Of a stretch of 64,000 nt of DNA, positions 25,556 through 34,750 are shown piece by piece. A program made the position numbers and the translations under genes. The notes below the pieces were generated by a model, which had not been told where the DNA came from, searched no databases, and worked only from the letters and a program-made list of their open reading frames with translations. The stretch covers positions 1 to 64,000 of the forward strand of contig JAEZIF010000296.1 in assembly GCA_023416135.1 (NCBI GenBank), given 5' to 3'. Position 1 is the stretch's first letter, and every line of letters begins with the position of its first letter. The DNA comes from Pseudomonadota bacterium (GTDB lineage: Bacteria > Pseudomonadota > Alphaproteobacteria > Reyranellales > Reyranellaceae).

Positions 25556-25686
25556 CGACGCTCGAGCAGGAGCCGACACTCGTCCTCGAGGCGGGCCGCG
25601 CCGACGGTGCCTTGCCGATGAGGCTGGCCCGTCCCAACGGCTTCGGCGAGTTGCAGCAAGCGGCCGCCGAGCCGGGGACGGAGTAG
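25552..25686 (+). pseudogene. Relic of an ABC-2 polysaccharide exporter permease N-terminus
   Basis: The 44-residue frame reads MTTLEQEPTLVLEAGRAD and then diverges. LVLEAGRAD is identical to the N-terminus of the complete Wzm-type permease at 41490-42356 in this window (THLVLEAGRADRQYW), where it precedes the first conserved domain. The DNA differs mostly at synonymous positions, so this is an old homologue rather than a recent copy. After GRAD the permease similarity is lost in every frame I read. It occupies an ATGA-coupled slot after a GT4 gene. Confidence 0.5.
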
Positions 25687-25696
25687 TCGTCCGGCA

Positions 25697-26914
25697 ATGC
25701 GCGGCGCCGTCTGCATCGTGAGCCCGGGCAACCTCGCGTCCAATCCGCGCGTGCTCAAGGAAGCCGACACTCTGCATGAGGCCGGCTACGCCGTAACCAC
25801 CGTTGTCTGCGACTATACCGAAGCGCTGCGCGGCTTCGACGACGAGATCGCAGCCGGCGCGGCATGGAAGGTCCTGCGCGTGCCGCGGTCGGTCAGCGAG
25901 CGGCCGATCGGCATGCTGGCGGGCGGCGTCGCGAGGCTGGCGGGAACGCGCACCCCCGTTGCATTGGCCGCGCGGGCCTACGGCGGGCCAGCTGCTGCAT
26001 TGACGCGGGCGGCGAGCAGGGTGCCGGCCGATCTCTATATCGGGCACTACGTCGCCGGATTGGCTGCGGCGGGCAGGGCCGCGCGGCGTCGTGGGGCGAT
26101 GCTGGGGTTTGATGCGGAGGATCTGCACACCGGCGAGGGGACAGCGCTCCAGGTCACCATGGTGCGGGCCATCGAAGGCGTCCTGCTGCCGACTTGTCGT
26201 CATGTGACGGCGGCGGCGCCGCTGATCGGCACGGCGTATCGCGCACGCTACGGCATCGAATCGACCACGGTTCTCAACGTCTTTCCTCTCGCAATGGCGC
26301 CGGCAGTACCTGTGCGCGAGGGTCAGGGGACGTTCAGGGCCTACTGGTTCTCGCAGACGGTCGGCCTGGATCGCGGCTTGCAGGCCTTCATCCAGGCAAT
26401 GGCGCGTACGGCGGCGCGCGTCACCCTCGACATCCGTGGCGGCGACCGGTGGGGACATGGCGATAGGCTGATGGAGCTTGCACGCGAGCTCGGCGTCGCC
26501 GACCGAGTCGCCCTGCTGCCCATGGCTGCGCCGCCGGAGATGGTGCGCCTGGCGGCAGACTACGATATCGGCCTGTCGCTGGAGACCGACGTCAGCGAGA
26601 ATCGCCGCGTCTGCCTCACCAACAAGATTTTCACCTACCTGCTGGCGGGGGTGCCAGTGCTGTTGAGCGACACGCCTGCACAGGACGCGCTGGCCCATGA
26701 GTTGGGCGCGGCCGCCCGTATCGTCTCCCTGGCTGCTCCCGATGCCATCGCAGCGGTGCTCGATCGCCTCGCCGGATCCCCTGAGGCGCGGTCGGAAGCG
26801 CGGGACAGAGCGTGGCGATTGGGCCGCGAACGCTACAACTGGGACGTCGAGAAAGGAGCGCTCCTGGCCTCGGTCGAACGAGCCTTTGCGGGCGGCGGTC
26901 GGGTGGCGGCATGA
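25697..26914 (+). CDS. Glycosyltransferase (GT4-like)
   Basis: The 405-residue protein opens with CIVSPGNLASNPRVLKEADT, a GT4-type acceptor-side start. It has DAEDLHTGEG in the middle and LETDVSENRRVCLTNKIFTY LLAGVPVLL-type donor-side signature, the space marking only my split of the motif. The strict E-x7-E is altered, so the donor is hard to predict. It overlaps the next gene as ATGA within an operon of sugar-assembly genes. Confidence 0.82.
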   Translation: MRGAVCIVSPGNLASNPRVLKEADTLHEAGYAVTTVVCDYTEALRGFDDEIAAGAAWKVLRVPRSVSERPIGMLAGGVARLAGTRTPVALAARAYGGPAAALTRAASRVPADLYIGHYVAGLAAAGRAARRRGAMLGFDAEDLHTGEGTALQVTMVRAIEGVLLPTCRHVTAAAPLIGTAYRARYGIESTTVLNVFPLAMAPAVPVREGQGTFRAYWFSQTVGLDRGLQAFIQAMARTAARVTLDIRGGDRWGHGDRLMELARELGVADRVALLPMAAPPEMVRLAADYDIGLSLETDVSENRRVCLTNKIFTYLLAGVPVLLSDTPAQDALAHELGAAARIVSLAAPDAIAAVLDRLAGSPEARSEARDRAWRLGRERYNWDVEKGALLASVERAFAGGGRVAA

Positions 26915-27633
26915 CGACCCTGAAACAGCGGCTGGGAGCTTGGCTGATCCCGCGTATGCCGGTGAACCCGTGGGTGTTCCGTACTTTCCGCGTCGAGCTG
27001 AACGCGATGATGGTGCGGTTGCTGAACAGCATCCATCCCCGCCGCGTCGCCCGGCTGCACGCGCTGCGCCGGCAGCAGGGTGTCCTGGTCAATGTCGGAT
27101 GCGGCCCGTTCGGCCAGGACGGCTGGATCAATCTCGATCTCGTCCCCGCACCCGGCGTCACCATGTGCGTCGATTGCCGGCGCGGCCTGCCGCTCGGCGA
27201 AGGCGTGGTGCGAGGCATCCATGTCGAGCACTATCTCGAGCATCTAGAGCCCACGACGGAGCGCTCGCGTTTCCTAGCCGAATGTCGGCGCTGCCTGCAG
27301 CCCGGCGGCATTCTGCGCATCATCGTCCCCGACATGGGGAGGTATGCCGAGGCCTATCTCGCGAACGACTGGACGATGCTGAACCGGATGGGCTGCGGTG
27401 GCGGGCTGCCGCAGGCGACCTTCGCCACCAAGATGGAGGCGCTGAACCACGTCTTCCTGCAGGACGGCGACCACTATGGCGGCTTCGACGCCGAGTACCT
27501 GCGCCGCACGCTCGAGCAGGCCGGCTTCGACGACGTGGCACTGGTGGGTTGGCGCGAAGGCCGCTTTCCAGGCGGCCCGATCGACCGCGAGCAGCATCGG
27601 CTTTATTCGCTGTACATGGAGGCATGCCGCTGA
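26911..27633 (+). CDS. SAM-dependent methyltransferase (Methyltransf_11 type)
   Basis: The 240-residue enzyme has the SAM loop VLVNVGCGPFGQDGWINLDL, the post-motif HVEHYLEHLEP and the strand LQPGGILRIIVPDM. It is a likely sugar or glycan O-methyltransferase given its place among glycosyltransferases. It is paralogous to the protein at 53266-53913. The ATGA overlap with the upstream gene and the TGATG overlap downstream set its limits. Confidence 0.85.
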   Translation: MTTLKQRLGAWLIPRMPVNPWVFRTFRVELNAMMVRLLNSIHPRRVARLHALRRQQGVLVNVGCGPFGQDGWINLDLVPAPGVTMCVDCRRGLPLGEGVVRGIHVEHYLEHLEPTTERSRFLAECRRCLQPGGILRIIVPDMGRYAEAYLANDWTMLNRMGCGGGLPQATFATKMEALNHVFLQDGDHYGGFDAEYLRRTLEQAGFDDVALVGWREGRFPGGPIDREQHRLYSLYMEACR

Positions 27634-28682
27634 TGCGCATCCTGATCACCGCCGATCCGGAGATCGAAGTGCCACCGCGTCTCTATGGCGGCATCGAGCG
27701 CATCGTCGACGGTATCGTGCGCCGTCTGCGCGCGGGAGGGCACAAGGTCGGCCTGGTCGCCAAGCCCGGTTCGCAATGCCCGGCCGATGCCTTCCATCCC
27801 TGGCCGGGAGCGAGCTCGCTGTCGCGCGCCGATACGGTGCGCAACGGTCTCACCCTGTGGAGGGCCGTGCGCGCCTTCCAGCCGGACGTCATCCACAGCT
27901 TCTCGCGGCTTGCCTACCTGACCCCGCTGCTGCGCGGTGCGATCCCGATCGTCATGTCGTTTCAGCGCGACCCGACCATGCGGACGGTCGGCACGGCAGT
28001 GAAGCTCGCCGCTCCCGAGGTGCTGCGTTTCACCGGTTGCAGCGACTACATCGCCGCCTGCGGACGACGCGCCGGCGGAGATTGGCATGGAATTCCCAAC
28101 TTCTTCGAGATCGATTCGCTCGGCTTCAGCCCGGCGGTCGCGGCAGACGCGCCGCTCTGCTTCCTGAGTCGCGTCGAGAGCATCAAGGGAGCCGACTGGG
28201 CGATCGAGATCGCTCGCCGCACCGGCCATCGCCTCGTGATCGCCGGCAACCACGCCGATTCCGGTGTCGAGGGTGACTATTGGCGGACCAAGATCGCGCC
28301 ATGGATCGGCCGCGACGGTATCGAGTATGTCGGACCGGTCGACGACGTGCAGAAGAACAAGGTGCTGGGCGAGGCGCGCGCCATGGTCGTGCCCATCCAG
28401 TGGAACGAGCCGTTCGGCATCGTGTTCGCCGAGGCGCTGGGCTGCGGCACGCCCGTCATCTCCTGCCCGCGCGGCTCGCTGCCCGAGATCGTGCGCCAGG
28501 GCGTCGACGGATTTCTGATCAGGTCGATCGAAGAGGGCTGCGAGGCGGTGGCCAAGCTCGGCACCATCGATCGCGCCGGCTGCCGGCGCCGCGCCGAACA
28601 GGAGTATTCGCCGGAGGTGGTGGTCGCTCGCTATGTCAAGCTCTATGAGAGTGCCCGTTTGGCGCTGAAGTCGCGACGATGA
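27633..28682 (+). CDS. Glycosyltransferase family 4
   Basis: A 349-residue GT-B enzyme. ITADPEIEVPPRLYGGIERI is the acceptor-side start; FLSRVESIKGADWAIEIA and the E-x7-E segment WNEPFGIVFAEALGCGTPVI form the donor site. GGAGG 10 bases upstream supports ATG 27633 over ATG 27624. Its close relatives are annotated as glycan-building transferases; the sugar is unknown. It overlaps the next gene as ATGA. Confidence 0.9.
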   Translation: MRILITADPEIEVPPRLYGGIERIVDGIVRRLRAGGHKVGLVAKPGSQCPADAFHPWPGASSLSRADTVRNGLTLWRAVRAFQPDVIHSFSRLAYLTPLLRGAIPIVMSFQRDPTMRTVGTAVKLAAPEVLRFTGCSDYIAACGRRAGGDWHGIPNFFEIDSLGFSPAVAADAPLCFLSRVESIKGADWAIEIARRTGHRLVIAGNHADSGVEGDYWRTKIAPWIGRDGIEYVGPVDDVQKNKVLGEARAMVVPIQWNEPFGIVFAEALGCGTPVISCPRGSLPEIVRQGVDGFLIRSIEEGCEAVAKLGTIDRAGCRRRAEQEYSPEVVVARYVKLYESARLALKSRR

Positions 28683-29974
28683 AGCGGCTCGCCCTGGTGA
28701 GCGGCCACTTTGCGCCCAGCAACCTGGTCGGCGCACAGCGAGCGCGGCTGTGGTCGCGCCATCTGCCGGAGTTCGGCTGGGAACCCATCGTCGTCGCGGG
28801 GGATCCGGCGCACTACGAAGAGCGGCCAGACGCCGATCTCGAGCACCTGGTGGCCCCCGGGCTCAGGGTGATTCACGCGCCGACGATGTCGACGCGTCCC
28901 GTCCGGCTGGTCGGCGACATCGGCGTGCGCGCCTTCCGGGGGTGCTATCGTGTGCTGGCTGCGCTGGCGGCACGGCGCGAGATCGACTTCGTGCTGATCA
29001 CCATTCCGTCGAACTTCCTGGCGCCCGTCGGCCGGCTGATCCATCGCCGCTACGGGCTGCCGTTCGGTATCGACTACCAGGATCCGTGGATCAACCGCTG
29101 GCCCGGCGTCGATGTGCCGTTCAGTCGTGCCTGGGGTTCGTATCGGCTGGCGTCGATCCTCGAGCCCTGGGCGGTGCAGGGGGCGAGCCTGATCACCGGC
29201 ATGGCGCCGGGTTATGTCGCGGGCATGCTCGAGCGTAACCCCAAGGTCGCCGAGGAGGCTGTTGTCGCCTACATGCCGATGGGCATCGCGCCGGAGGACT
29301 ACAGCCTGGTGCGCAGTCTCGACCGGCCGCCGTTCCTGTTCCAGCCGGGCGACGGCCATTTCCACATGATCTATGCCGGCGCCCTGCTGCCGGCGGGCGT
29401 CGCGGTGCTCGACGCTCTCCTTGCCGGCCTGAGCGCCCTCAAGGCACGCGCGCCGGCCATCGCCGCTCGTCTCAAGCTGCACTTCGTCGGGACGGGCAGG
29501 TCGCCCGACGATCCGGCCGGGCACCAGGTGCGGCCTCGCGCCGAACGGGCGGGCGTCGCCGATATCGTCGATGAGCACCCGCAGCGCATCGGCTACGTCG
29601 ACGCCCTCAATCACCTGGGTCGTAGCGACGCGGTACTCGTGCTGGGCTCGACCGAGGGGCACTACACGCCCTCAAAGGTGTTCCAGGCCCTGCTGTCGCG
29701 CCGGCCGATCTTCGCCATGCTGCACCGGAACAGCACGGCCGTGGATATGGTCCGCTCCATGCATGCCGGCAGGGTGCTGACACTCACCGAAGAGTCGTTG
29801 CCGGCGGCTGGCGACGTGGCGGAGGGCCTGCGGTCGTTCATGGAAGACCAGAGCTATGATGCCGATGCCGTCGATCGCGCGGCGTTCGACGCCTATTCAG
29901 CACGCGCCTCGACCAGCGCGTTGGCAGCGGCGCTCGATCTGGCCTGCGAACGGGCCGCGGCGAGGCGGGGCTAG
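28679..29974 (+). CDS. Glycosyltransferase (GT-B, sugar-assembly)
   Basis: The 431-residue protein starts LALVSGHFAPSNLVGAQRAR, like WbuB/WcaI-type GT4 enzymes, with GIDYQDPWINRWPG in the acceptor half. The donor half (YAGALLPAGVAV, VLGSTEGHYTPSKVFQALLS) has a less canonical signature. It probably extends the repeat unit. It is tightly coupled to its neighbours: ATGA overlap upstream and two bases downstream. Confidence 0.82.
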   Translation: MKRLALVSGHFAPSNLVGAQRARLWSRHLPEFGWEPIVVAGDPAHYEERPDADLEHLVAPGLRVIHAPTMSTRPVRLVGDIGVRAFRGCYRVLAALAARREIDFVLITIPSNFLAPVGRLIHRRYGLPFGIDYQDPWINRWPGVDVPFSRAWGSYRLASILEPWAVQGASLITGMAPGYVAGMLERNPKVAEEAVVAYMPMGIAPEDYSLVRSLDRPPFLFQPGDGHFHMIYAGALLPAGVAVLDALLAGLSALKARAPAIAARLKLHFVGTGRSPDDPAGHQVRPRAERAGVADIVDEHPQRIGYVDALNHLGRSDAVLVLGSTEGHYTPSKVFQALLSRRPIFAMLHRNSTAVDMVRSMHAGRVLTLTEESLPAAGDVAEGLRSFMEDQSYDADAVDRAAFDAYSARASTSALAAALDLACERAAARRG

Positions 29975-29976
29975 CG

Positions 29977-31125
29977 ATGGCGCGCATAGGTTTCCTGGTC
30001 AGCCATCCGATCCAATACTACACGCCGATTTTCCGGGCGCTGGCGAAACAATGCGATCTCACCGTGTTCTTCGCCCATCGGCAAACGGCCGAGCAGCAGG
30101 CGCGCGCCGGTTTCGGCGTGGCTTTCGATTGGGATATCGACCTGCTCTCGGGCTATGAAAGCCGCTTCCTCGCCAATGTTGCCCGCCAGCCCTCGACCGA
30201 TCGTTTTGTCGGTTGCGACACACCGGCTGTCGCCGACGAGATCGGCCGCGGCGGGTTCGACGCTTTCGTCGTGCCGGGCTGGGCGCTGCGTTGCTACTGG
30301 CAAGCCGTCCGCGCCTGTCGCAGCCACGGCGTGCCGGTGTTGGTGCGCGGCGATTCGCAACTCGGTACCCAGCGCAATCATATCGTCCGCGCCGCCAAGT
30401 CGCTCGCCTTCCAGCGTCTGCTGCGCCGGTTCGACGGGTTCCTGTATGTCGGCCGGAGGAACCGCGACTACCTCTTGCACTATGGCGCTACGGCAGATCG
30501 CCTGTTCTTCTCGCCGCACTGCATCGACAACGACGCTTTCGCCTCCGCAAGCGCCGCCGCTGCCTTGTCGCGGGATCCCGATCGCCGTCGCATCCTGTTC
30601 GTCGGCAAGCTGATGGCCCGCAAGCATCCCGTCGACCTGCTGCATGCCGTGGCGCGACTGCACGGACGACCGATAGAAGTTGCCTTCGCAGGCTCCGGCG
30701 AGCTCGAAGCCGAGCTCCGGCACGTTGCGGCAAAGGCCTCGGTACGTGCCGACTTCAAGGGCTTCGTCAACCAGAGCGAATTGCCGGCAGTGTATGCGGC
30801 TGCCGACTTGCTGGTGTTGCCATCCAATGCCCAGGAGACATGGGGGCTGGTGGTCAACGAAGCGATGGCATGCGGCGTTCCTGCCGTCGTGTCGGATGCG
30901 GTGGGATGCGGACCCGACCTTGTCGATAGCGGGGCAACGGGGGCGATTTTTCCGTTGGGCGACATTGCGGCACTGGCTGCTGCCATCGATGCCGTGCTGT
31001 CGCTCGATCGGGCTCTTGTTCGGCGCCGTCTTGCGGAAAAGATGGCCCTGTACTCACCGCAGCGCGCCGCTGCGGCCATCGTGGAGGCGGCAGCGACCCT
31101 CGAGCGTGGCGCTCGGCGCCAATGA
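29977..31125 (+). CDS. Glycosyltransferase family 4
   Basis: A 382-residue GT-B enzyme with GFLVSHPIQYYTPIFRALAK at the start, ILFVGKLMARKHPVDLLHAV and the E-x7-E signature SNAQETWGLVVNEAMACGVP. It is the last gene of the plus-strand run that began at 18965; the next gene is on the opposite strand. Confidence 0.9.
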   Translation: MARIGFLVSHPIQYYTPIFRALAKQCDLTVFFAHRQTAEQQARAGFGVAFDWDIDLLSGYESRFLANVARQPSTDRFVGCDTPAVADEIGRGGFDAFVVPGWALRCYWQAVRACRSHGVPVLVRGDSQLGTQRNHIVRAAKSLAFQRLLRRFDGFLYVGRRNRDYLLHYGATADRLFFSPHCIDNDAFASASAAAALSRDPDRRRILFVGKLMARKHPVDLLHAVARLHGRPIEVAFAGSGELEAELRHVAAKASVRADFKGFVNQSELPAVYAAADLLVLPSNAQETWGLVVNEAMACGVPAVVSDAVGCGPDLVDSGATGAIFPLGDIAALAAAIDAVLSLDRALVRRRLAEKMALYSPQRAAAAIVEAAATLERGARRQ

Positions 31126-31181
31126 CGCCGGGCTCGATGCCGCCCAGGTGCCTATGATTGCGGCAACGGAAGCTACTCGTC

Positions 31182-32075
31182 CTACTGCGCGCGAAAATGC
31201 GCGATCAGCCAATCGCCGCGGTTGATGGGGCAGCCGACCAGATCGATCAGCCCGCTGAGCGCGCGTCGAATCAGAGGACGATATCCCTTCGAAAAATTGC
31301 CCTTCAGTTCCGACAAATACGTCGGGATCACCCACGAATCATAAAAGCGACTGTACAGGGAGCAGTTGCGCGAACGGATAATCGAGAATCGGGCTCGTGA
31401 CGCGCATGTGATCAGACCGGATTCAGTAAAACCCGTAAGGTGCTCGGGGTAGTACAGGCAGCCAGACCGTGTGGCCGAGCCGGTGACCAACTTCCTATAC
31501 GAATAGGAAAGCAGCGAGCTCAGACTTTCGCGATTTGGTACGTGTACGACGAGAATGCCGCCGGTTTCGAGTTTGCGATGGAGCTTCCTCAGCACGACGG
31601 TCGGGTCCTCCAGATGCTCGATGACGTGGAAAGCTGTAATCACGGAGCAGCTGGCGTCCGTCAGCTCATCCAAGGAAATGAAGGGTACTCGGAATGCGCT
31701 ACTGCCCGCTTTTATGGCGACGGGCGAACTTTCGATTGCCGCAGCATCCCAGCCCAGCTCTCGGGCAATGGCGCAGAAGTATCCTGGCCCTGCGCCAAAG
31801 TCGATGAGCCGGCGTCCGGGCGGTCTTAGGCGCTCTATTTCTCGAAGCTGAAACCGGAAGCGGGCCCGCCTGAGGTCAAGCTGCCGTTGGAACTCGTGAT
31901 CGTCGAACGCTGCCAAATAGGGGTAGTAGGTTCCGTAATCGTGCGCTTGCGCAACCGGTCGCTTGTAGAACGCCGTCCCGCAGCGTCTGCACAAGAAAAT
32001 CGGCTCGCCTACCCCATCGCTCCAGCGCCTGGTCTGCGAGGATGCGCACGCGGGGCACACGACTTCATTTGTCAT
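31182..32075 (-). CDS. Methyltransferase with N-terminal zinc ribbon
   Basis: The 297-residue protein has two CxxC knuckles (CPACASS and CRRCGTAF), a zinc ribbon common to sugar C-methyltransferase-like enzymes. A class I SAM domain follows: LIDFGAGPGYFCAIA, AFHVIEHLEDP and GGILVVHVPNRES. ATG 32075 was chosen because it begins just before the ribbon; upstream codons look non-coding. Base composition is slightly less GC-rich than its neighbours, and it interrupts the transcription direction, which may mean separate acquisition. Confidence 0.83.
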   Translation of the reverse strand: MTNEVVCPACASSQTRRWSDGVGEPIFLCRRCGTAFYKRPVAQAHDYGTYYPYLAAFDDHEFQRQLDLRRARFRFQLREIERLRPPGRRLIDFGAGPGYFCAIARELGWDAAAIESSPVAIKAGSSAFRVPFISLDELTDASCSVITAFHVIEHLEDPTVVLRKLHRKLETGGILVVHVPNRESLSSLLSYSYRKLVTGSATRSGCLYYPEHLTGFTESGLITCASRARFSIIRSRNCSLYSRFYDSWVIPTYLSELKGNFSKGYRPLIRRALSGLIDLVGCPINRGDWLIAHFRAQ

Positions 32076-32446
32076 GCGGCCGATCTTCGGCCCCGGTTGT
32101 CGCCACGTCCATTCGCATGCCAGTCTTTCGATGGAACTCAGCCCGCTCGCATGATGGGCTCGGTCGATTAACATCAAGAGTTCTCTGCCGCAAGTAGACC
32201 CTTCGACCGGACGACACGATCAACGAGACGTTGTCGACTTCATTGAGCGGGGCACCCGCAGGGGTCGAGATGGCGCCAACACCGCCATGCGGGTCCGCGA
32301 CGGGGCAACGTCACGGTTTCCAATGGATTGCTACCGCTGGTATGGTCATGCCCAGCGTGGGGGAGAGGGGGAGTTTGCCGCCTGCTTTAGTCGGCCGAGA
32401 GCCATCTCGATCGGTTCTGTTCGCGGGGCACACTCGGGCAGTACGT
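32076..32446. other. Divergent intergenic region upstream of glf
   Basis: These 371 bases separate the minus-strand methyltransferase from plus-strand glf. The glf frame stays open upstream to 32231, but that part has no family similarity that I see. It probably contains two divergent promoters; I could not pick out a convincing -35/-10 pair. Confidence 0.5.
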
Positions 32447-33592
32447 ATGTCAAAGACATATCTTGTGGTCGGCGCCGGATTCACGGGCGCCGTGCTTGCC
32501 GAGCGTATCGCCAGCCAACTCGGCGCGCGCGTGATCTTGGTCGACCGTCGTGATCATGTTGGAGGCAACGCCTTCGACGTTGCCAATCAGGCCGGTGTGG
32601 TCGTCCACCCCTATGGACCGCACATCTTTCATACCAATTCGGCGCGCGTGGCCGAATACCTCTCCAGGTTTACGGTCTGGCGACCCTATGAGCATCGCGT
32701 CCGTGGCTTGGTAGATGGCCAGTTCGTTCCGTTACCTTTCAACTTGACGTCCATGGAACTCGTATTTGGCTTGCGGGAGGGAAGGCGGCTCAACAAGCTG
32801 CTCACGGACGAGTTTGGCCTGGATATGAAAGTCCCTGTCCTGAGCATGCGCGAATCCGCTTCGTGCGACATTCGCAAGATCGCCGACTTTCTCTACGAGC
32901 GCGTGTTCCTACACTACACGACGAAACAATGGGGCATGACACCGAGGGACCTGGCACCTTCCGTTCTGGCGCGTGTTCCCGTGCATCTCTCGCGCGACGA
33001 GCGATATTTTCAGGACAGTTTCCAGTACATGCCGGCACCTGGCTATGCATCGCTTTTCGGGCGGATGCTCGACCACCCTCTTATCGAGGTGAGGACGGGA
33101 ACCCGCTTCGAGGATGTGGAGGGCACGGAGAAGTTCGATCGTGTTGTCTTCACCGGACCAATCGATGAGTTCTTCCAACACCGGCACGGTCCGCTTCCAT
33201 ACCGAAGCGTTCGCTTCGATCACCTGACATCGGCCGCGCGGTGTGCCACGCAGTCCGCTCCCGTGGAGAATTACCCGACGCCGGCGACCGCACATCCTTT
33301 TACGCGTTCCACCGAATATCGCCTGTTGACGGGGCAAGCCGACATCGAATGGACGACGCGCGCATTCGAATATCCCGAGCCGTATGTGCCCAACCGCAAC
33401 GAGCCTCATTACCCGATCCCGAGCGACGAAAACCGAGCTCTACTCGAGAAATATCGCGCCGACGCGGATAAACTCGAAAGTGTGACCTTCGCAGGGCGCC
33501 TTGCCGACTATTCCTACTACAACATGGACCAGGCGGTCGGTCGGGCGTTGGCATGCTTCGAGAAGGAAATCTCGCGGCAGCTTCTGGACTGA
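32447..33592 (+). CDS. glf: UDP-galactopyranose mutase
   Basis: Glf interconverts UDP-galactopyranose and UDP-galactofuranose using reduced FAD, in the cytosol. The 381 residues match the family. The FAD motif is VVGAGFTGAVLAERIA followed by DRRDHVGGNAFD; PYGPHIFHTNS, FLYERVFLHYTTKQWG and RDERYFQDSFQYMPAPGY are further hallmarks, and YYNMDQAVGRAL ends it. The start is ATG 32447, just before the Rossmann strand. Its presence implies galactofuranose in the glycan. Confidence 0.96.
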   Translation: MSKTYLVVGAGFTGAVLAERIASQLGARVILVDRRDHVGGNAFDVANQAGVVVHPYGPHIFHTNSARVAEYLSRFTVWRPYEHRVRGLVDGQFVPLPFNLTSMELVFGLREGRRLNKLLTDEFGLDMKVPVLSMRESASCDIRKIADFLYERVFLHYTTKQWGMTPRDLAPSVLARVPVHLSRDERYFQDSFQYMPAPGYASLFGRMLDHPLIEVRTGTRFEDVEGTEKFDRVVFTGPIDEFFQHRHGPLPYRSVRFDHLTSAARCATQSAPVENYPTPATAHPFTRSTEYRLLTGQADIEWTTRAFEYPEPYVPNRNEPHYPIPSDENRALLEKYRADADKLESVTFAGRLADYSYYNMDQAVGRALACFEKEISRQLLD

Positions 33593-33598
33593 TCGTGT

Positions 33599-34750
33599 GT
33601 GACCATGATCCGCGTCCGCTGGTTTCGTAACCACCATGAGCATCGGAATTACTGGCTGCGCTTCGGCTTGATGCGGAAGCATCGTATGAGGCAGATTCAC
33701 TATTCCGAATATCCACTGGCGGCCTGCGTGGACGCCGGGTTTGATTCGATCGTTGCTGCTTACGAGCACCGGCATACCAGCGTCGTTCTCGTCGAGGACG
33801 GAGCGAGCGCAACGCGGTGCATCGTCGATAGCGAGGATTCCTTCTTTTTCCTGTCGCCAGTGCTGTTGCAGCATGCCGATCTCTATTTTTGCGCTGGCTA
33901 CAATAGGGCGTTCTTCCGGGACCGGGCATTCACGCCGCCGTACGCCTGGCACGAACCTCACGAAGTGTCGTTCTATGTCCAGCGCGCTTGCGACCTGATC
34001 CGCGAGTGTGGGACGCAATTCATGCGAGTGCGTCCGTTCGTGCCGATCGGGCCGAGCCTGCACATCGAGGTGCAGCTGCCATTGGTGATGCGAAAGCTGC
34101 GCAACGCGCACGACAAGATCGCTCGTAGACGACCTGCGCAGTCGTGGCTCTTCGAATATGCTGATTTCGAGGCGCGTTATCGTCAGCTCCTCGATCTCCG
34201 CACGGCTCCCAGCCTGCATGACATTGCATTGCTTGACACGCTCTGGGGATGGCCGAGGCATCGTTACGCCCTTCACATGCGCTTGAAGGCATTGGCAAGG
34301 GACGGCAGGGCGGTTCACGCACGTCTTCGCTGGAGTGAGCCGACGGCGCTGGACGGCAGCGATCGCTTCCCGATGACGCCAGCAGATTTCCCCGTCGAGA
34401 CCGGCCGGATCGACAACTACGAGAAGATGCTGGCGTCCAGCCGCCTAGCCGTGTTCGCGACGGGGTTTCATTGGGGGTGGCGCAATATCATGTCCTTGGC
34501 ACTCATGTGGGGACTGCCGATTCATGCCGACCGGCTGCTCTTGGAGCCGTGGTTCGACATGAGTCAGTTCAACATCAGTTGGAATGATGATCTCGATTGG
34601 CCCGGGGTCGCCATGGTACTCGCCGGCATGAGCGATGACAGGATCGCGCGGATCAAGGCGCACAATCGGGCGGCTTTCGATCGCCTGCTGGCTCCGGAGA
34701 AGGTGGCGGAGTATTTCGTTGCTGCGACCATGCGTTCGACCTGCGGATGA
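33599..34750 (+). CDS. Uncharacterised, possible glycosyltransferase next to glf
   Basis: The 383-residue protein matches no family I can name. It is cytosolic, rich in Trp, His and Arg, and has a two-domain look. The C-terminal half (ASSRLAVFATGFHWGWRNIM, then LALMWGLPIHADRLLLEPWF) resembles a GT-B donor-binding region of the exostosin or GT4 sort. It starts 6 bases after glf (GTG 33599, or ATG 33605), so a galactofuranosyltransferase role is an attractive but unproven guess. It overlaps the next gene as ATGA. Confidence 0.6.
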   Translation: MTMIRVRWFRNHHEHRNYWLRFGLMRKHRMRQIHYSEYPLAACVDAGFDSIVAAYEHRHTSVVLVEDGASATRCIVDSEDSFFFLSPVLLQHADLYFCAGYNRAFFRDRAFTPPYAWHEPHEVSFYVQRACDLIRECGTQFMRVRPFVPIGPSLHIEVQLPLVMRKLRNAHDKIARRRPAQSWLFEYADFEARYRQLLDLRTAPSLHDIALLDTLWGWPRHRYALHMRLKALARDGRAVHARLRWSEPTALDGSDRFPMTPADFPVETGRIDNYEKMLASSRLAVFATGFHWGWRNIMSLALMWGLPIHADRLLLEPWFDMSQFNISWNDDLDWPGVAMVLAGMSDDRIARIKAHNRAAFDRLLAPEKVAEYFVAATMRSTCG

